Positions 8,287-17,323 of a stretch of DNA of 64,000 bases are shown one piece after another. The notes beneath the pieces are model-generated. The model saw only the letters and a list, made by a program, of their open reading frames with translations, did no database searches and was not told where the DNA came from. The DNA is from JAEZBP01 sp963832725 (GTDB taxonomy: Bacteria; Myxococcota_A; Polyangia; Polyangiales; Sandaracinaceae). Made by a program: the position numbers and the translations under genes. Numbering within the stretch: position 1 is the stretch's first letter; each line of letters opens with the position of its first letter. The stretch covers positions 1,116,001 through 1,180,000 of the forward strand of contig CAWHVG010000003.1 of assembly GCA_963832725.1 (NCBI GenBank), given 5' to 3'.

Positions 8287-8449
8287 CACCCAGATCCGTT
8301 CTCCCGTGGCGGATCCGGCCAGGCGCGTCGTTCGGATCGCGCAAGACGACCGCGTCCGACACTCGGCCGCCCTCCCAAACCGCGGAGGCCACGCTACCCT
8401 GGATTCGAGCACGCGCCCGATCACGTCCGGTCGCGAACCGAGGCTCGAG

Positions 8450-10294
8450 ATGGACGACCCGTCGGAACAATGGCATCCGCCTGATCTGATCTCGGCGCTG
8501 AACGCGTCGGTGACCGGCACGTCGGACGCCCTCGCGCTGGTCGCGGACGGCCGCGTTCGCCTCGCGAGCCCGCCCTTGGCCGCACTGCTCGGCTACGAGT
8601 CCCCGGACGCCCTCGCCGGGATGCGCGCCGACCACCTGGTGAGCGAGGAGGCACGGGCCGCGCTCGGAGACGCGCTCCTGAGCGAAGCGCCCGCGCCCCT
8701 ACGCGCAGGGGCCCTCCGATTCGACGCCACCACGTTGGACGTCGAGGTCGAGATCCGCGGTCCGGCGTCCCTTCGACTCGTTCGGTTCCAGGATCTGCGC
8801 CCGGGTCCGATCGACGCCCTCTACCGCGCGATGTTCGAGGTGAACACCGCGGTGAAGCTCCTCATCGACCCGCAGGACGGGCGTATCGTCGACGCCAACG
8901 CCGCCGCCGTGTCCTTCTACGGCTGGTCCCCGAGCGAGCTCCGCGCGATGCGGGTCACCGACATCAACACCCTCCCCGAGGCGGCCGTACACGAGGAGAT
9001 GCGGCGGGCGCTCTTCGAGAAGCGCTCGTACTTCCGGTTCGAGCACCGAACCGCCTCCGGCGAGGTGCGACACGTCGAGGTGCACACCGGGCCGGTGAAC
9101 CTCGAAGGTCGAGACCTGCTCTTCTCGATCGTCCACGACGTGACGGATCGGGACGCCTTCGAGGAGCAGCTCCGCCGCGCGCAGCGGCTCGAGACCGTCG
9201 GGAGGCTCGCCGGCGGCGTGGCCCACGACTTCAACAACCTCCTGACCATCATGACCGGGTCCTGCGGGCTGATCGTGCGAAGCCTGCCGGAGGGGTCCCC
9301 CGCCCTTCCCTTCGTCGACGACCTGAACACGAGCATCGAGCGCGCCGCGTCGGTCACCCGACAGCTCCTGGCACTCGGCAGTCGGCAGGTGATGCGGCGG
9401 CAGACGCTGCGGCTGCCCGACCTGGTGCGCCGCATGGAGCGGCTGATCCGGCAGACGCTCGGTGATCGGGTGCGGGTCGCGTTCGACCTCGCGGCGGCGC
9501 CGCCCGTCTGCGCCGACCGCGGCCAGGTGGAGCAGGTCCTGCTCAACCTGATCCTGAACGCGCGCGACGCCATCCCCGAGAGCGGGACCGTCACGGTCCG
9601 TACGGGCGCTCACGACGTCGGCCCCGAAGGCGAGCCGGGGCTGCCGCCGGGCCGCTACGCGCGCTTGAGCGTGGAGGACACCGGCGAGGGTATGGACGAG
9701 GCCGTGCGCGCGCAGATTTTCGATCCTTTCTTCACCACCCGAAGGGAGAGCGGCGGCACCGGGCTCGGGCTCTCGATGGTGTACGGGATTGTCACCCAGA
9801 GCGACGGGCACGTCGGCGTGCACAGCGAGCCGGGGCAAGGGAGCACCTTCGTCGTGCACCTTCCCGCGTGCGAAGAGCAGATTGCGGAGACCCGGGCCGC
9901 GCGCGCCCCACTCCCCGAAGTCCAGCACGCAGAGAACGAGCTGGTGGCGCTGGTCGAAGATCGCGCCGACGTGCGCCAGATGCTGCAGAAGGCGCTCGCG
10001 AGCGCAGGGTTTCGAGTTCGAGTGTTTGCCTCGGGCGACGAGGCGGGGGCGATGAGCGACGAGGAGCTCGGGGCGCTGGCCGCCGTCGTCTCGGACGTGG
10101 TCATGCCCGGCACCTCGGGCATCGCGCTCGCGCGCGCGCTTCGGTGGCGGCGCCCGGGGCTGCCCACCGTGCTCGTATCCGGCGATCTCAGCGAGCACGT
10201 GCGTGCGACCCTGCCCGACGACGCGCTCTTCCTGCAGAAGCCGTTCACGCTCAGCGAGCTGGTGGCCAGCCTGCGCGCCGTCATGCGCCGCTGA
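8450..10294 (+). CDS. Hybrid histidine kinase (PAS-HisKA-HATPase-receiver)
   Basis: 614 residues without membrane segments, so a soluble sensor. There are two PAS-like regions (about 15-115 and 122-240), then the phosphoacceptor His259 in GGVAHDFNNLL, the N box (NLILNARDAI, near 370), G1 (DTGEGM), F box (FDPFFTT) and G2 (GGTGLGLS). The C-terminal receiver domain (about 495-612) has Asp549 in VVSDVVMPG and the conserved Lys in LQKPF. This is the layout of kinases that phosphorylate their own receiver. No cognate regulator gene is adjacent. A TACCCT box at 8395-8400 may be the -10. The ATG at 8450 is chosen; the frame is open upstream, but that part is unlike kinase sequence. Confidence 0.9.
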   Translation: MDDPSEQWHPPDLISALNASVTGTSDALALVADGRVRLASPPLAALLGYESPDALAGMRADHLVSEEARAALGDALLSEAPAPLRAGALRFDATTLDVEVEIRGPASLRLVRFQDLRPGPIDALYRAMFEVNTAVKLLIDPQDGRIVDANAAAVSFYGWSPSELRAMRVTDINTLPEAAVHEEMRRALFEKRSYFRFEHRTASGEVRHVEVHTGPVNLEGRDLLFSIVHDVTDRDAFEEQLRRAQRLETVGRLAGGVAHDFNNLLTIMTGSCGLIVRSLPEGSPALPFVDDLNTSIERAASVTRQLLALGSRQVMRRQTLRLPDLVRRMERLIRQTLGDRVRVAFDLAAAPPVCADRGQVEQVLLNLILNARDAIPESGTVTVRTGAHDVGPEGEPGLPPGRYARLSVEDTGEGMDEAVRAQIFDPFFTTRRESGGTGLGLSMVYGIVTQSDGHVGVHSEPGQGSTFVVHLPACEEQIAETRAARAPLPEVQHAENELVALVEDRADVRQMLQKALASAGFRVRVFASGDEAGAMSDEELGALAAVVSDVVMPGTSGIALARALRWRRPGLPTVLVSGDLSEHVRATLPDDALFLQKPFTLSELVASLRAVMRR

Positions 10295-10327
10295 GGCGCG
10301 CGCGTCGAACGCATCACGCGCCCGGGC

Positions 10328-10333
10328 TATGCT
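10328..10333 (+). promoter_or_regulatory. -10 box TATGCT six bases before an ATG
   Basis: TATGCT ends six bases before the ATG at 10340. A weak -35 (TCGAAC, 10305-10310) lies 17 bases upstream. Leaderless geometry again. Confidence 0.4.
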
Positions 10334-10339
10334 CGCCCG

Positions 10340-11972
10340 ATGCGAACGGGACTCTTCGCGCTCTTCGTCTTCGCGCTCGGCTGCGGAGGCGCGGCCTCGA
10401 TGCGAGACGGTGGTGCTTCGGACGCCGGCTCCTCGGACGCCGGTCGAGCGCGCTCCGACGCGGGCCGACAGCCGGCGCCGACGGCCTCGACGACCGGTGG
10501 CCCGGTGGTGGGCCGGCGCGGCGACGGATTCCAGGCGTTCTTGGGGATCCCCTACGCGGCGCCGCCGGTGGGCGATCTTCGCTGGCAACCGCCGCAGCCG
10601 CCCGCGCCCTGGACGTCGCCGCTCGATGCCACCGCCCGACCCCCGCGCTGCGTACAGAAGGCGCTCGGCTTCTCGCTACCGAGCCAGGAGGACTGCCTCT
10701 ATCTGAACGTGCACACCCCCGACCCGCGACCGGACGGCGCGCCGGTGATGGTCTGGATCCACGGCGGTGGGTTCGTGTTCGGCGAGGGCCTCCAGACCGA
10801 CGGCGGCACGGCGGGCGAATCTGCTCGCCGCCCAGCACGGGCTGGTGGTCGTCAGCATGAACTACCGCCTCGGCCCCTTCGGGTTCTTGGCCCACCCGGC
10901 GCTCGACGGAGACGGACAGAGCGGCAACTATGGGTTCGCCGACCAAGTCGCAGCCCTCGAGTGGGTCCGAGACAACATCGCCAGCTTCGGCGGCGACCCC
11001 TCAACGTGACCATCGTGGGCGAGTCGGCGGGTGGGATGAGCGTCTGCGCTCACCTGATTCTCGCCGGCCAGCGAGGGTCTCTTCCACCGCGCGATCACCG
11101 AGAGCGGTCTCTGCGACTCGCCCTATCTGACGCCGGCCGCAGCCGAGACGGCCGGGATGGACTTCGCGGCGCGCGCCGGTTGCGACGGCGCGAGCGACGT
11201 CGCCCAGTGCCTCCGCGACGCGAGCATCGACACGATCACGAGCGCGGACGAAGCGAGCGGGCAGGCGTTCACGACCCTCGGCGCCGGGATGGTGTGGACG
11301 CTGGTGGCCGACGGCACAGTGCTGCCGGGAGACTTCCGCACGCAGGTCGAGGCCGGGCAGTTTCGCAACGTGCCGACCATCGTCGGGTGGAACGGCGACG
11401 AGGGGACCCTCTTCGTCATGTTGGCCGAGCAGGCCGGCAACGCGGTGGACGCCGCGAGCTACGCGGACACCCTCGGACAGCTCGCCGACCTCTACGGCGT
11501 CTCCCCGGACGCGGTGCTCGCGCAGTATCCACTCGCCGCGTACCCGGACGCGGGCGCAGCGTTCGCCGACGCGCTCGGGGACGCGGTCCTGGGCTGCCCG
11601 TCACGGCGCGCGGCGCGGCTGCTCGCGGGAGCAGGAGCAGACGTCCACGTCTACCACTTCACCTACCCGGACGCGCGCTTCCAGCTGCCGCCGACGCGGA
11701 CGCTCGGAGCCTTCCACTCGGCCGAGATCCAGTACGTCTTCGGCCATCCCGCCGGCGTCGGCATGACGTCGTTCCGCGGCGACGACGAGACCTTGCACGG
11801 AGCGATGGCCGCCTACTGGGCTCGCTTCGTCCAGCGCGGCGACCCGAACGGCGACGGCGCCACCTCGTGGCCTGCGTACGACCCGAGCGGCGACGCGAAC
11901 CTCGTGCTCGACCGCAGCGTGGAAGCGGGCACCGCACCGGACGCCGACGCGTGCGCGTTGTGGGCGCCGTGA
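10340..11972 (+). CDS. Type-B carboxylesterase lipoprotein (three frame breaks)
   Basis: Lipoprotein signal MRTGLFALFVFALGCGG, a Ser/Asp/Ala linker, then a type-B carboxylesterase/lipase fold: FLGIPYAAPPVGDLRW, EDCLYLNVH, oxyanion hole HGGGFVFG, nucleophile elbow GESAGG, SEGLFHRAITESG, and the catalytic His region (LGAFHSAEIQYVFG). It should hydrolyse carboxylic esters at the cell surface or in the periplasm. Homology runs through four frame segments. A +1 occurs near 10818, a -1 near 11009 (at GGDPSNVTIVGES) and a +1 near 11060 (restoring LISPASEGLFHRA). Corrected, it encodes about 543 residues, the usual length. All catalytic elements are present, so sequence error is more likely than decay. 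Confidence 0.8.
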
Positions 11973-12335
11973 GGACAGCGAGAGCGTGAACGAGCGCGCC
12001 TGCGCCGTACACGCCCCGAGGGCCACGTGTGCTCCCGAGCCGAGCTGAGCGCGGCGGTCGCGCGCGCGGACCTCGACGCACTGGACCGCGCGACCGAAGC
12101 GCTCGGCGGAGCGCGCCTTGCTCGAGGCACTGCTGGCCGTCGGGGGGGTGGCGGCGTCGCGACGGCCGCGGCGAACACGTCGTAGCGCTCGGGGAAGGCA
12201 GCGCGCTGCCAAACGTCGTCGGCTCGCGATGCGCTCACGTCGCAGCGCTCGGGCGACGCCGCACCCCGGCGAACGTCACCGCTCGCGATGTGCTCCACCG
12301 TGGACGGACACCCGCCCCGATGTCACCCTCCGGCG
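11973..12335 (+). other. Intergenic region, no convincing gene
   Basis: About 360 bases between the esterase stop and the small lipoprotein gene. Open frames here on either strand have Arg/Ser/Ala/Pro-rich shadow composition and no motif. The only structure I see is the imperfect 60-bp duplication at 12177-12295. Confidence 0.6.
12177..12295 (+). repeat. Imperfect tandem duplication of about 60 bp
   Basis: Two adjacent units (about 12177-12236 and 12237-12295) share ACGTCG-AGCGCTCGGG at their starts and GCTCGCGATG-GCTC at their ends, with diverged middles. It is noncoding as far as I can tell. Confidence 0.55.
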
Positions 12336-12608
12336 GTGCGCATCGTGCTCCTCTCGTTGCTTCCTTTGGCGCTCGCCGGCTGCAACCCGCCGGGCATCAT
12401 CGACTGCGGCGGTGGCCGCTTCGCGCGGGCCGGCGGCGACGCGTGGTGCGTGTACACCAGCCCCAGCACCAACTGCCCCGCCCTCGTGCCCCACAGCATG
12501 CCGCTCCCGTGGGGCGGCCGCGGGTGCTCGCACGACCGTCATTCGAGGGTCCCTCCCGACCTCTGCGCCGCCTCGGGCGCCTGCACGCGCGACGGAGGCA
12601 CACCGTGA
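12336..12608 (+). CDS. Small cysteine-rich lipoprotein
   Basis: 90 residues from a GTG at 12336. The lipoprotein signal VRIVLLSLLPLALAGC has lipobox LAGC. The mature part is small and carries about seven further cysteines (for example DCGGG, AWCVY, NCP, GCSH, LCAASGACTRDG), suggesting disulfide bonding in the periplasm or at the surface. No family is recognised. Its stop overlaps the GTG start of the next gene (GTGA, 12605-12608), so the two are translationally coupled and probably work together. Confidence 0.55.
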   Translation: MRIVLLSLLPLALAGCNPPGIIDCGGGRFARAGGDAWCVYTSPSTNCPALVPHSMPLPWGGRGCSHDRHSRVPPDLCAASGACTRDGGTP

Positions 12609-13456
12609 GCCGGGCGCTGGCAGGGCTGGCGCTCCTCGCCACGGTCTTCGCCGCTCCCTCGTGGGCGTACGCGCAGCGCTCCGGCGAAGCGGATGGCGCG
12701 ACGTCCGCCCCCGGCGCCGGCCCCGAGGCCGGAGGCGGCGCTTCCTCGGCCGACGCCTCGGGACCGAACGCACAGGACGACGCTGCCGGCGAGGCCCGAG
12801 ACGCGAGCGATCCACCCGCCGACCAGGCGCAGGACGCGAGCGGGAGCGATGCCGAGACCGCCGATCAGCAGGGCGAGCAGCAGCCGGGCGACGACCGCGC
12901 CGCGGACGAGCAGCCGGGCGACGAGGCGCAGGACGCGAGCGCGGGCGACGCCGAGACCGCCGATCAGCAGGACGAGCAGCACACGGGCGACGAGAGCCAG
13001 GGCATCGAGCCCGAGAGCGCCGTCAGCGAGGGCATCGAGCCCGAGAGCGAAGGCGGAGAGGCGCACACTCGGCGTGAGCGCGACCTCCACCCGGCGAGCA
13101 GCGATGCGTCGTCCGTCCTGGGCACCACCACCGTCCTCAGCGGGATCGGGACGCTCATCTCGCTCGCGTTCGCGGTGGAGCGCGCGGACATCGTGGGGCA
13201 GTGCGACGGCTTCGCGCGGGAGACGGCTCCGACCCGCGGCTGCCTCAACGAAGGCGTCGTCCGCACCGAGCGCAACATCGCCATCGGCCTCACCATCGGG
13301 CTCGGCGTCGTCGCCGTCGGCGCCGGCGTGGCCTGGCTCCTCGTGGTGCTGGGCTCGTCGCACGACGAAGACGAAGACGAAGACGACGACCCGACCGAGG
13401 CCCGGGTGACCTGCGCGCCCGGTTTGCTTTCCATCGGCTGCGCCGGTCGATTCTGA
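12605..13456 (+). CDS. Low-complexity exported protein with C-terminal membrane helices
   Basis: 283 residues from a GTG at 12605. A signal peptide (about 1-24, ending SWAYAQ) is followed by about 135 residues of acidic Asp/Glu/Gln/Ala-rich low complexity with an internal repeat (QDAS.GDAETADQQ). Two hydrophobic segments lie around residues 172-192 and 223-246, and an acidic tail (DEDEDEDDD) precedes a short end with two cysteines. It has the same plan as the product of the gene at 5471, so I take them as distant paralogues or analogues. No function can be assigned. It is coupled to the lipoprotein gene upstream by a 4-base overlap and convergent with the TPR lipoprotein gene. Confidence 0.55.
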   Translation: MSRALAGLALLATVFAAPSWAYAQRSGEADGATSAPGAGPEAGGGASSADASGPNAQDDAAGEARDASDPPADQAQDASGSDAETADQQGEQQPGDDRAADEQPGDEAQDASAGDAETADQQDEQHTGDESQGIEPESAVSEGIEPESEGGEAHTRRERDLHPASSDASSVLGTTTVLSGIGTLISLAFAVERADIVGQCDGFARETAPTRGCLNEGVVRTERNIAIGLTIGLGVVAVGAGVAWLLVVLGSSHDEDEDEDDDPTEARVTCAPGLLSIGCAGRF

Positions 13457-13488
13457 AGCGGGTCCCGCGTAGCGCCGAGACGCGAGGT

Positions 13489-14505
13489 TCAGTGCTGCCG
13501 GCGTACGTACTGCAGGCGCGCCCGCGCCTGATCCGCCTGCGGGCCGTGAGGCGCCTCGCGCAGGTAGGCCTGGTACTGCTGCGCGGCCTCCAGGAACGCG
13601 CTCCGCGCGGCCAGCATGTTGGCCATCAGGTAGTGCGCCGTCGCGTAGTCGGGGTGCGCCCGCATGAGATCCGTCAGCGTCTGCTCCGCCTCCTGGCGGT
13701 GGTCTGCCGCGAAGAGGGCCAGCGCCAGCTCGGCCGTGACGGCCGGCGGCGCCTCGGTGTCGCCGGCCTCGATCGCGTCCTGGAGCACGCGGGCGGCCAT
13801 CTGCGGATCACCCGCCCGGCGCAACCCGCTGCCGAGGGCCGAGAGCATCGCGCGGTTGCCCTGCGCCGACGAGACAGCCCTCCGGAGCGTGATCAGCGCG
13901 TCCTCCCGGTTGCCCATCTGGAGTTGTAAGAGCCCGAGCTGGATACGGCTGGTCGGCTCGTTCGGCGCCAGCTCGATCACGCGCTGGTAGCTGCTGACCG
14001 CCTCCTCGAGCTGCCCCGCCTCCTCGAGCGCCAGCGCCAGGTTGAGCTGCGCCGACGCGAAGCCGGGTCGCACCCGCACCGCCTCGCGCAACGTCCGGAT
14101 GGCCTCGTCGCTGCGGTGCTGGTCGCGCAAGATCACGCCGAGGTTGTTCAGCGCCTCGGCGAAGGTCGGGTCGATGGAGATCGCCGCCCGGTAGGCGCGC
14201 TCGGCGTCGTCCCAGCGCTCCTGCATTTCGAGCGCGAGCCCGAGATCGAGCTGCGCCCTGGCGTCGTGGTCGTCCGCCGCGATCGCCTCGCGAAACGCGC
14301 TCTCGGCCGCCGCCGCGTCGCCCGCCGCCAAGAGCGACTCACCGCGCTGCACACCGGCCGAAGCCTGGGGAGCCGCCGCCGCCGTGCGCTCGTCCTCGAA
14401 CATCACCTCGTCGCTCGAGCTCGAGCCGGTCATGGGCGGCGTCGTGTGCGCCCCGCCGCAACCGGCGAGCGACAGGAGCGCCCCCACGTACAAGACCCGC
14501 TTCAT
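13489..14505 (-). CDS. TPR-repeat lipoprotein
   Basis: 338 residues. The lipoprotein signal MKRVLYVGALLSLAGC precedes a short linker and a run of tetratricopeptide repeats from about residue 50 to the end (for example ALNNLGVILRDQHRSDEAI, AQLNLALALEEAGQLEEAV, SRIQLGLLQLQMGNREDAL). It is probably an outer-membrane or periplasmic scaffold, with the partner unknown. The ATG (14505-14503) overlaps the glnD stop by four bases (ATGA), so it is translated after glnD, an unusual pairing of a cytoplasmic nitrogen-sensing enzyme with an envelope lipoprotein. Confidence 0.85.
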   Translation of the reverse strand: MKRVLYVGALLSLAGCGGAHTTPPMTGSSSSDEVMFEDERTAAAAPQASAGVQRGESLLAAGDAAAAESAFREAIAADDHDARAQLDLGLALEMQERWDDAERAYRAAISIDPTFAEALNNLGVILRDQHRSDEAIRTLREAVRVRPGFASAQLNLALALEEAGQLEEAVSSYQRVIELAPNEPTSRIQLGLLQLQMGNREDALITLRRAVSSAQGNRAMLSALGSGLRRAGDPQMAARVLQDAIEAGDTEAPPAVTAELALALFAADHRQEAEQTLTDLMRAHPDYATAHYLMANMLAARSAFLEAAQQYQAYLREAPHGPQADQARARLQYVRRQH

Positions 14506-17213
14506 CGACCCTCCGCGCTCGCTCGCTCGGCCTCGTCCATCGCGTCGATCGTGTCCCGGAGCAGCGCCGGGAGCTTGGCCAGGCGGGCCGGATCGCGCAC
14601 CTTCTCGCCGGAGGCGTCGCGCACGTAGAAGACGTCCGCCGCGCGCTCGCCCTCGGTGTTGATCTTCGAGAGCGCGATGGTCAGCCCCTGCTCGTGCAGG
14701 GTGCGGGCGATGGTGTGCAGGAGCGCCAGCCGGTCCCGCGTGAACACGTCGATGACCGTGAAGCGCAGCGAGACGTCGTTGTCGACCTGGATCTCCGTGG
14801 GCACGACCGGGCTGTGGCGCCGCGCCCAGGAAGGAGCGCGCACACGCCGCGCCAGGAGGTCCGCCGCGCTCACCTCGCCGGCCAAGAGCGACTCGAGGTC
14901 GGTCCGCACGCGGGCCAGCTTCACGTCGTCGACCGGCTCACCATCGGCGCCGACCGCCGCGCGCCGCACGTGGAAGACGTCGAAGGCCTCGCCCACGCTC
15001 TCGCGGGTGTAGATCTGCGCCGCCGCGACGTTCAGCCGCTGAGCCGCCAGCACGGCCGCCACGTCGGCGAGCAGACCGGGCCGGTCGTCGGTGACCACGA
15101 TCAGCTCCGACACCTCGGGCGTCGGCCCCGGGCGCACCGCCACGTGGACGGGGGCCTCGTCGCGGTCGCGCGCGATGCGCGCGTGCATGCGGATGGCGTC
15201 GACCGGGTTGGCGAGGAGGTAGCGATCCGGCATCTCGGTCAGGAAGCGCTCGAGCTGCGGCTGTCCCGCGTCGCCCACGAACCCGACCCGCGCCTCCTCG
15301 CGGATGGCCTGCGCGCGCCGGCCCACGCCGCCGTGCCCGTCGCCCTCCAGCTCGGCCGCCACGGCGAGGTAGAGGTCCTCGAGCATCCGCGCTTTCCACG
15401 ACGTCATCGCGTTCGGATTGGTCGTGGAGAGATCGGCCACCGTCAGCAGATAGAGATCCCGCAGCCGGTCGAGCGTCCCGACCTGCCGCGCGACCTCGGC
15501 CACCACCTCCGGATCACTCGTGTCGCGGCGGGTGGCCCAGTGATAGAGGCTGAGGTGCTCCTCGACGAGCCACACCACGTGCGCCACGTCGACGGCCGAG
15601 AGCCCGAGGCGAACTGCGATCGGGCCCGCCATCAGCGCGCCCTTCTTGCTGTGGTCCTTGCCGTGCGCCTTGCCGATGTCGTGCAGGAAGAGGCCGAGGA
15701 AGAGCGGCACCGGGCGCGGCAGCTCCGCGGCCAGACGCGAGGCCATCGGCAGCTCGGCGGCCAGGTCGCCGCGCTTGATCGCGCGCAGCCGATCGACCGC
15801 CGCCACCGAGTGCACGTCCACCGTGTACACGTGGTAGACGTCGTGCTGAACGCGGCCGGTGACGGGCTCGAACTCCGGCACCATCGCCAGCATCAGCCCG
15901 ACCTCGTGCAGCTCCTGGAGGATGGAGCGGCCCTTGAGCGGCGAGCCCTGCGTGCACGTGAGCGCCGCCAGGAAGAGCCGCGACGACTCCGGTTCGCTTC
16001 GCAGGCGCTCGCACCAGTCGGCATCGACCGTGGCGCGCGCGACGGCGTCCCGCGCGAAGGTGTAGGGAGGCAGGCCGCGCTTGGCGACCTCGGCGTAGAG
16101 CCGGAGCGCCAGCACGGGATCGCGCGCGAGCTCTTCGGAGTCGTGGAAGGTGACCTCGTCGCCGAAGCGCAAGACGCCTCGGCCCAGATCCTCGCGCCGG
16201 GCGGGCACGCTGCGACCGACGTGCCGCGCGCGGGCGATCATCCGCTCCGCGGTCTGCTCCACCACGCGCGCGTGGCGGTAGTAGGCCTGCATGAACTGCT
16301 CGACGCCGAGGGTCACGCCGTCGACGAACCCGAGCTGGACCGCGATCTCCTCTTGGTCCTCGAAGGTGAGCCGGTCCTGACGCCGCCCGCCGCGCAGGTG
16401 AAGCAGGTTGCGCACGCGCCAGAGCATCTCGCGAGCGGTGTGGAGCTCGTCGACCTCGCGGCTGAGCAGCGCGCCGCGCTGGACCAGCTCGTCGGTGTTG
16501 CGCGCCGTCCAGCGCGCGTTGGCCGCCCACATCGCGACGTCCAGATCCCGCAAGCCGCCGCAGCCGAGCTTGACCTCCGGCTCGAGCAGATAGAGGGAGC
16601 CGCCGAACTTCGCGTGCCGCTCCTGCCAATCCTCCTCGAGCTGGCCGAAGAAGCGCTCGAGGCCGCTGTCGAAGACCGTCCGCCGCGCACCCCGGACGAG
16701 CTCGCCGAGGATCTTCTTGTCGCCAGCCACCCGCCGCATGTCGAGCAGCGTGGTGGCCGTGCGCAGATCCTCCCGAGCCAGCTCCAGCGTCTCGCGCACG
16801 CCGCGCACGGCGTGGCCGATGTCCAGACCGAGGTCCCAGAGCGGGTAGAGCAGCCCTTCGGCCAGCGCGGCCACGTGCGGATCGCTCGGGTCGTCGCAGA
16901 GGAAGAGGACGTCGACGTCGGAGCCAAGGCCGACCAGCCCGCGTCCGTAGCCGCCGACCGCGACCAGCGCGACTCTCCCTTCGCCGCAGTGCCCCGCCGC
17001 CCGCGCGGCGGCGTCGGCCGCGCAGAAAAGCGCGCCGAGGAGGCCGTCCAGGATGCGGGCGTGCATCTGCGAGACGTTGACCCCGCCTTCGCCGCTACGC
17101 ACCGCCGCCGCGAGCTCGTCGCGGTACGAGCCGCAGTACTCACCGCAGGTCTCCTGCAGCGCCGGGGCGAGCCGGCCGAGATCGATCGCGGGGCGGGAGG
17201 TCACGGCAGTCAT
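14502..17213 (-). CDS. glnD: [Protein-PII] uridylyltransferase/uridylyl-removing enzyme
   Basis: 903 residues, the normal GlnD length. GlnD senses glutamine and adds or removes UMP on PII proteins, so steering glutamine synthetase control. Visible in order: a nucleotidyltransferase domain with GGYGRGLVGLGSDVDVLFL (GSDVD at 97-101), a GlnD helical domain, an HD phosphohydrolase domain with HDIGKAHGKDHS (about 510), and two C-terminal ACT domains (starting near VVTDDRPGLLADV and TVIDVFTRDRLALLH) that bind glutamine. All domains look intact. No glnB or glnA is adjacent. An AATACT box read on the minus strand (17253-17248) lies about 35 bases before the ATG and may be the -10. Confidence 0.95.
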   Translation of the reverse strand: MTAVTSRPAIDLGRLAPALQETCGEYCGSYRDELAAAVRSGEGGVNVSQMHARILDGLLGALFCAADAAARAAGHCGEGRVALVAVGGYGRGLVGLGSDVDVLFLCDDPSDPHVAALAEGLLYPLWDLGLDIGHAVRGVRETLELAREDLRTATTLLDMRRVAGDKKILGELVRGARRTVFDSGLERFFGQLEEDWQERHAKFGGSLYLLEPEVKLGCGGLRDLDVAMWAANARWTARNTDELVQRGALLSREVDELHTAREMLWRVRNLLHLRGGRRQDRLTFEDQEEIAVQLGFVDGVTLGVEQFMQAYYRHARVVEQTAERMIARARHVGRSVPARREDLGRGVLRFGDEVTFHDSEELARDPVLALRLYAEVAKRGLPPYTFARDAVARATVDADWCERLRSEPESSRLFLAALTCTQGSPLKGRSILQELHEVGLMLAMVPEFEPVTGRVQHDVYHVYTVDVHSVAAVDRLRAIKRGDLAAELPMASRLAAELPRPVPLFLGLFLHDIGKAHGKDHSKKGALMAGPIAVRLGLSAVDVAHVVWLVEEHLSLYHWATRRDTSDPEVVAEVARQVGTLDRLRDLYLLTVADLSTTNPNAMTSWKARMLEDLYLAVAAELEGDGHGGVGRRAQAIREEARVGFVGDAGQPQLERFLTEMPDRYLLANPVDAIRMHARIARDRDEAPVHVAVRPGPTPEVSELIVVTDDRPGLLADVAAVLAAQRLNVAAAQIYTRESVGEAFDVFHVRRAAVGADGEPVDDVKLARVRTDLESLLAGEVSAADLLARRVRAPSWARRHSPVVPTEIQVDNDVSLRFTVIDVFTRDRLALLHTIARTLHEQGLTIALSKINTEGERAADVFYVRDASGEKVRDPARLAKLPALLRDTIDAMDEAERASAEGR

Positions 17214-17323
17214 GGCGCGGACGTCGAGCCGGGCTCGAGCGTGCGCAGTATTGGTTCACGCCCATCCGGGCGCAAACTTCGCGGCAGGACGCCTCCACCG
17301 CACGGTTTCCCTCGTGTGGCGCG

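Noticed and set aside
10340..11972. Calling the esterase a pseudogene because of three frame breaks
   Set aside because: All catalytic motifs survive and the same kind of break affects core genes across the window, which fits sequence error better.
11813..12298. 161-codon minus-strand frame with a repeated SPERCDV/PERYDVF motif
   Set aside because: The repeat reflects the 60-bp DNA duplication. The remainder is antisense to the esterase, with shadow composition.
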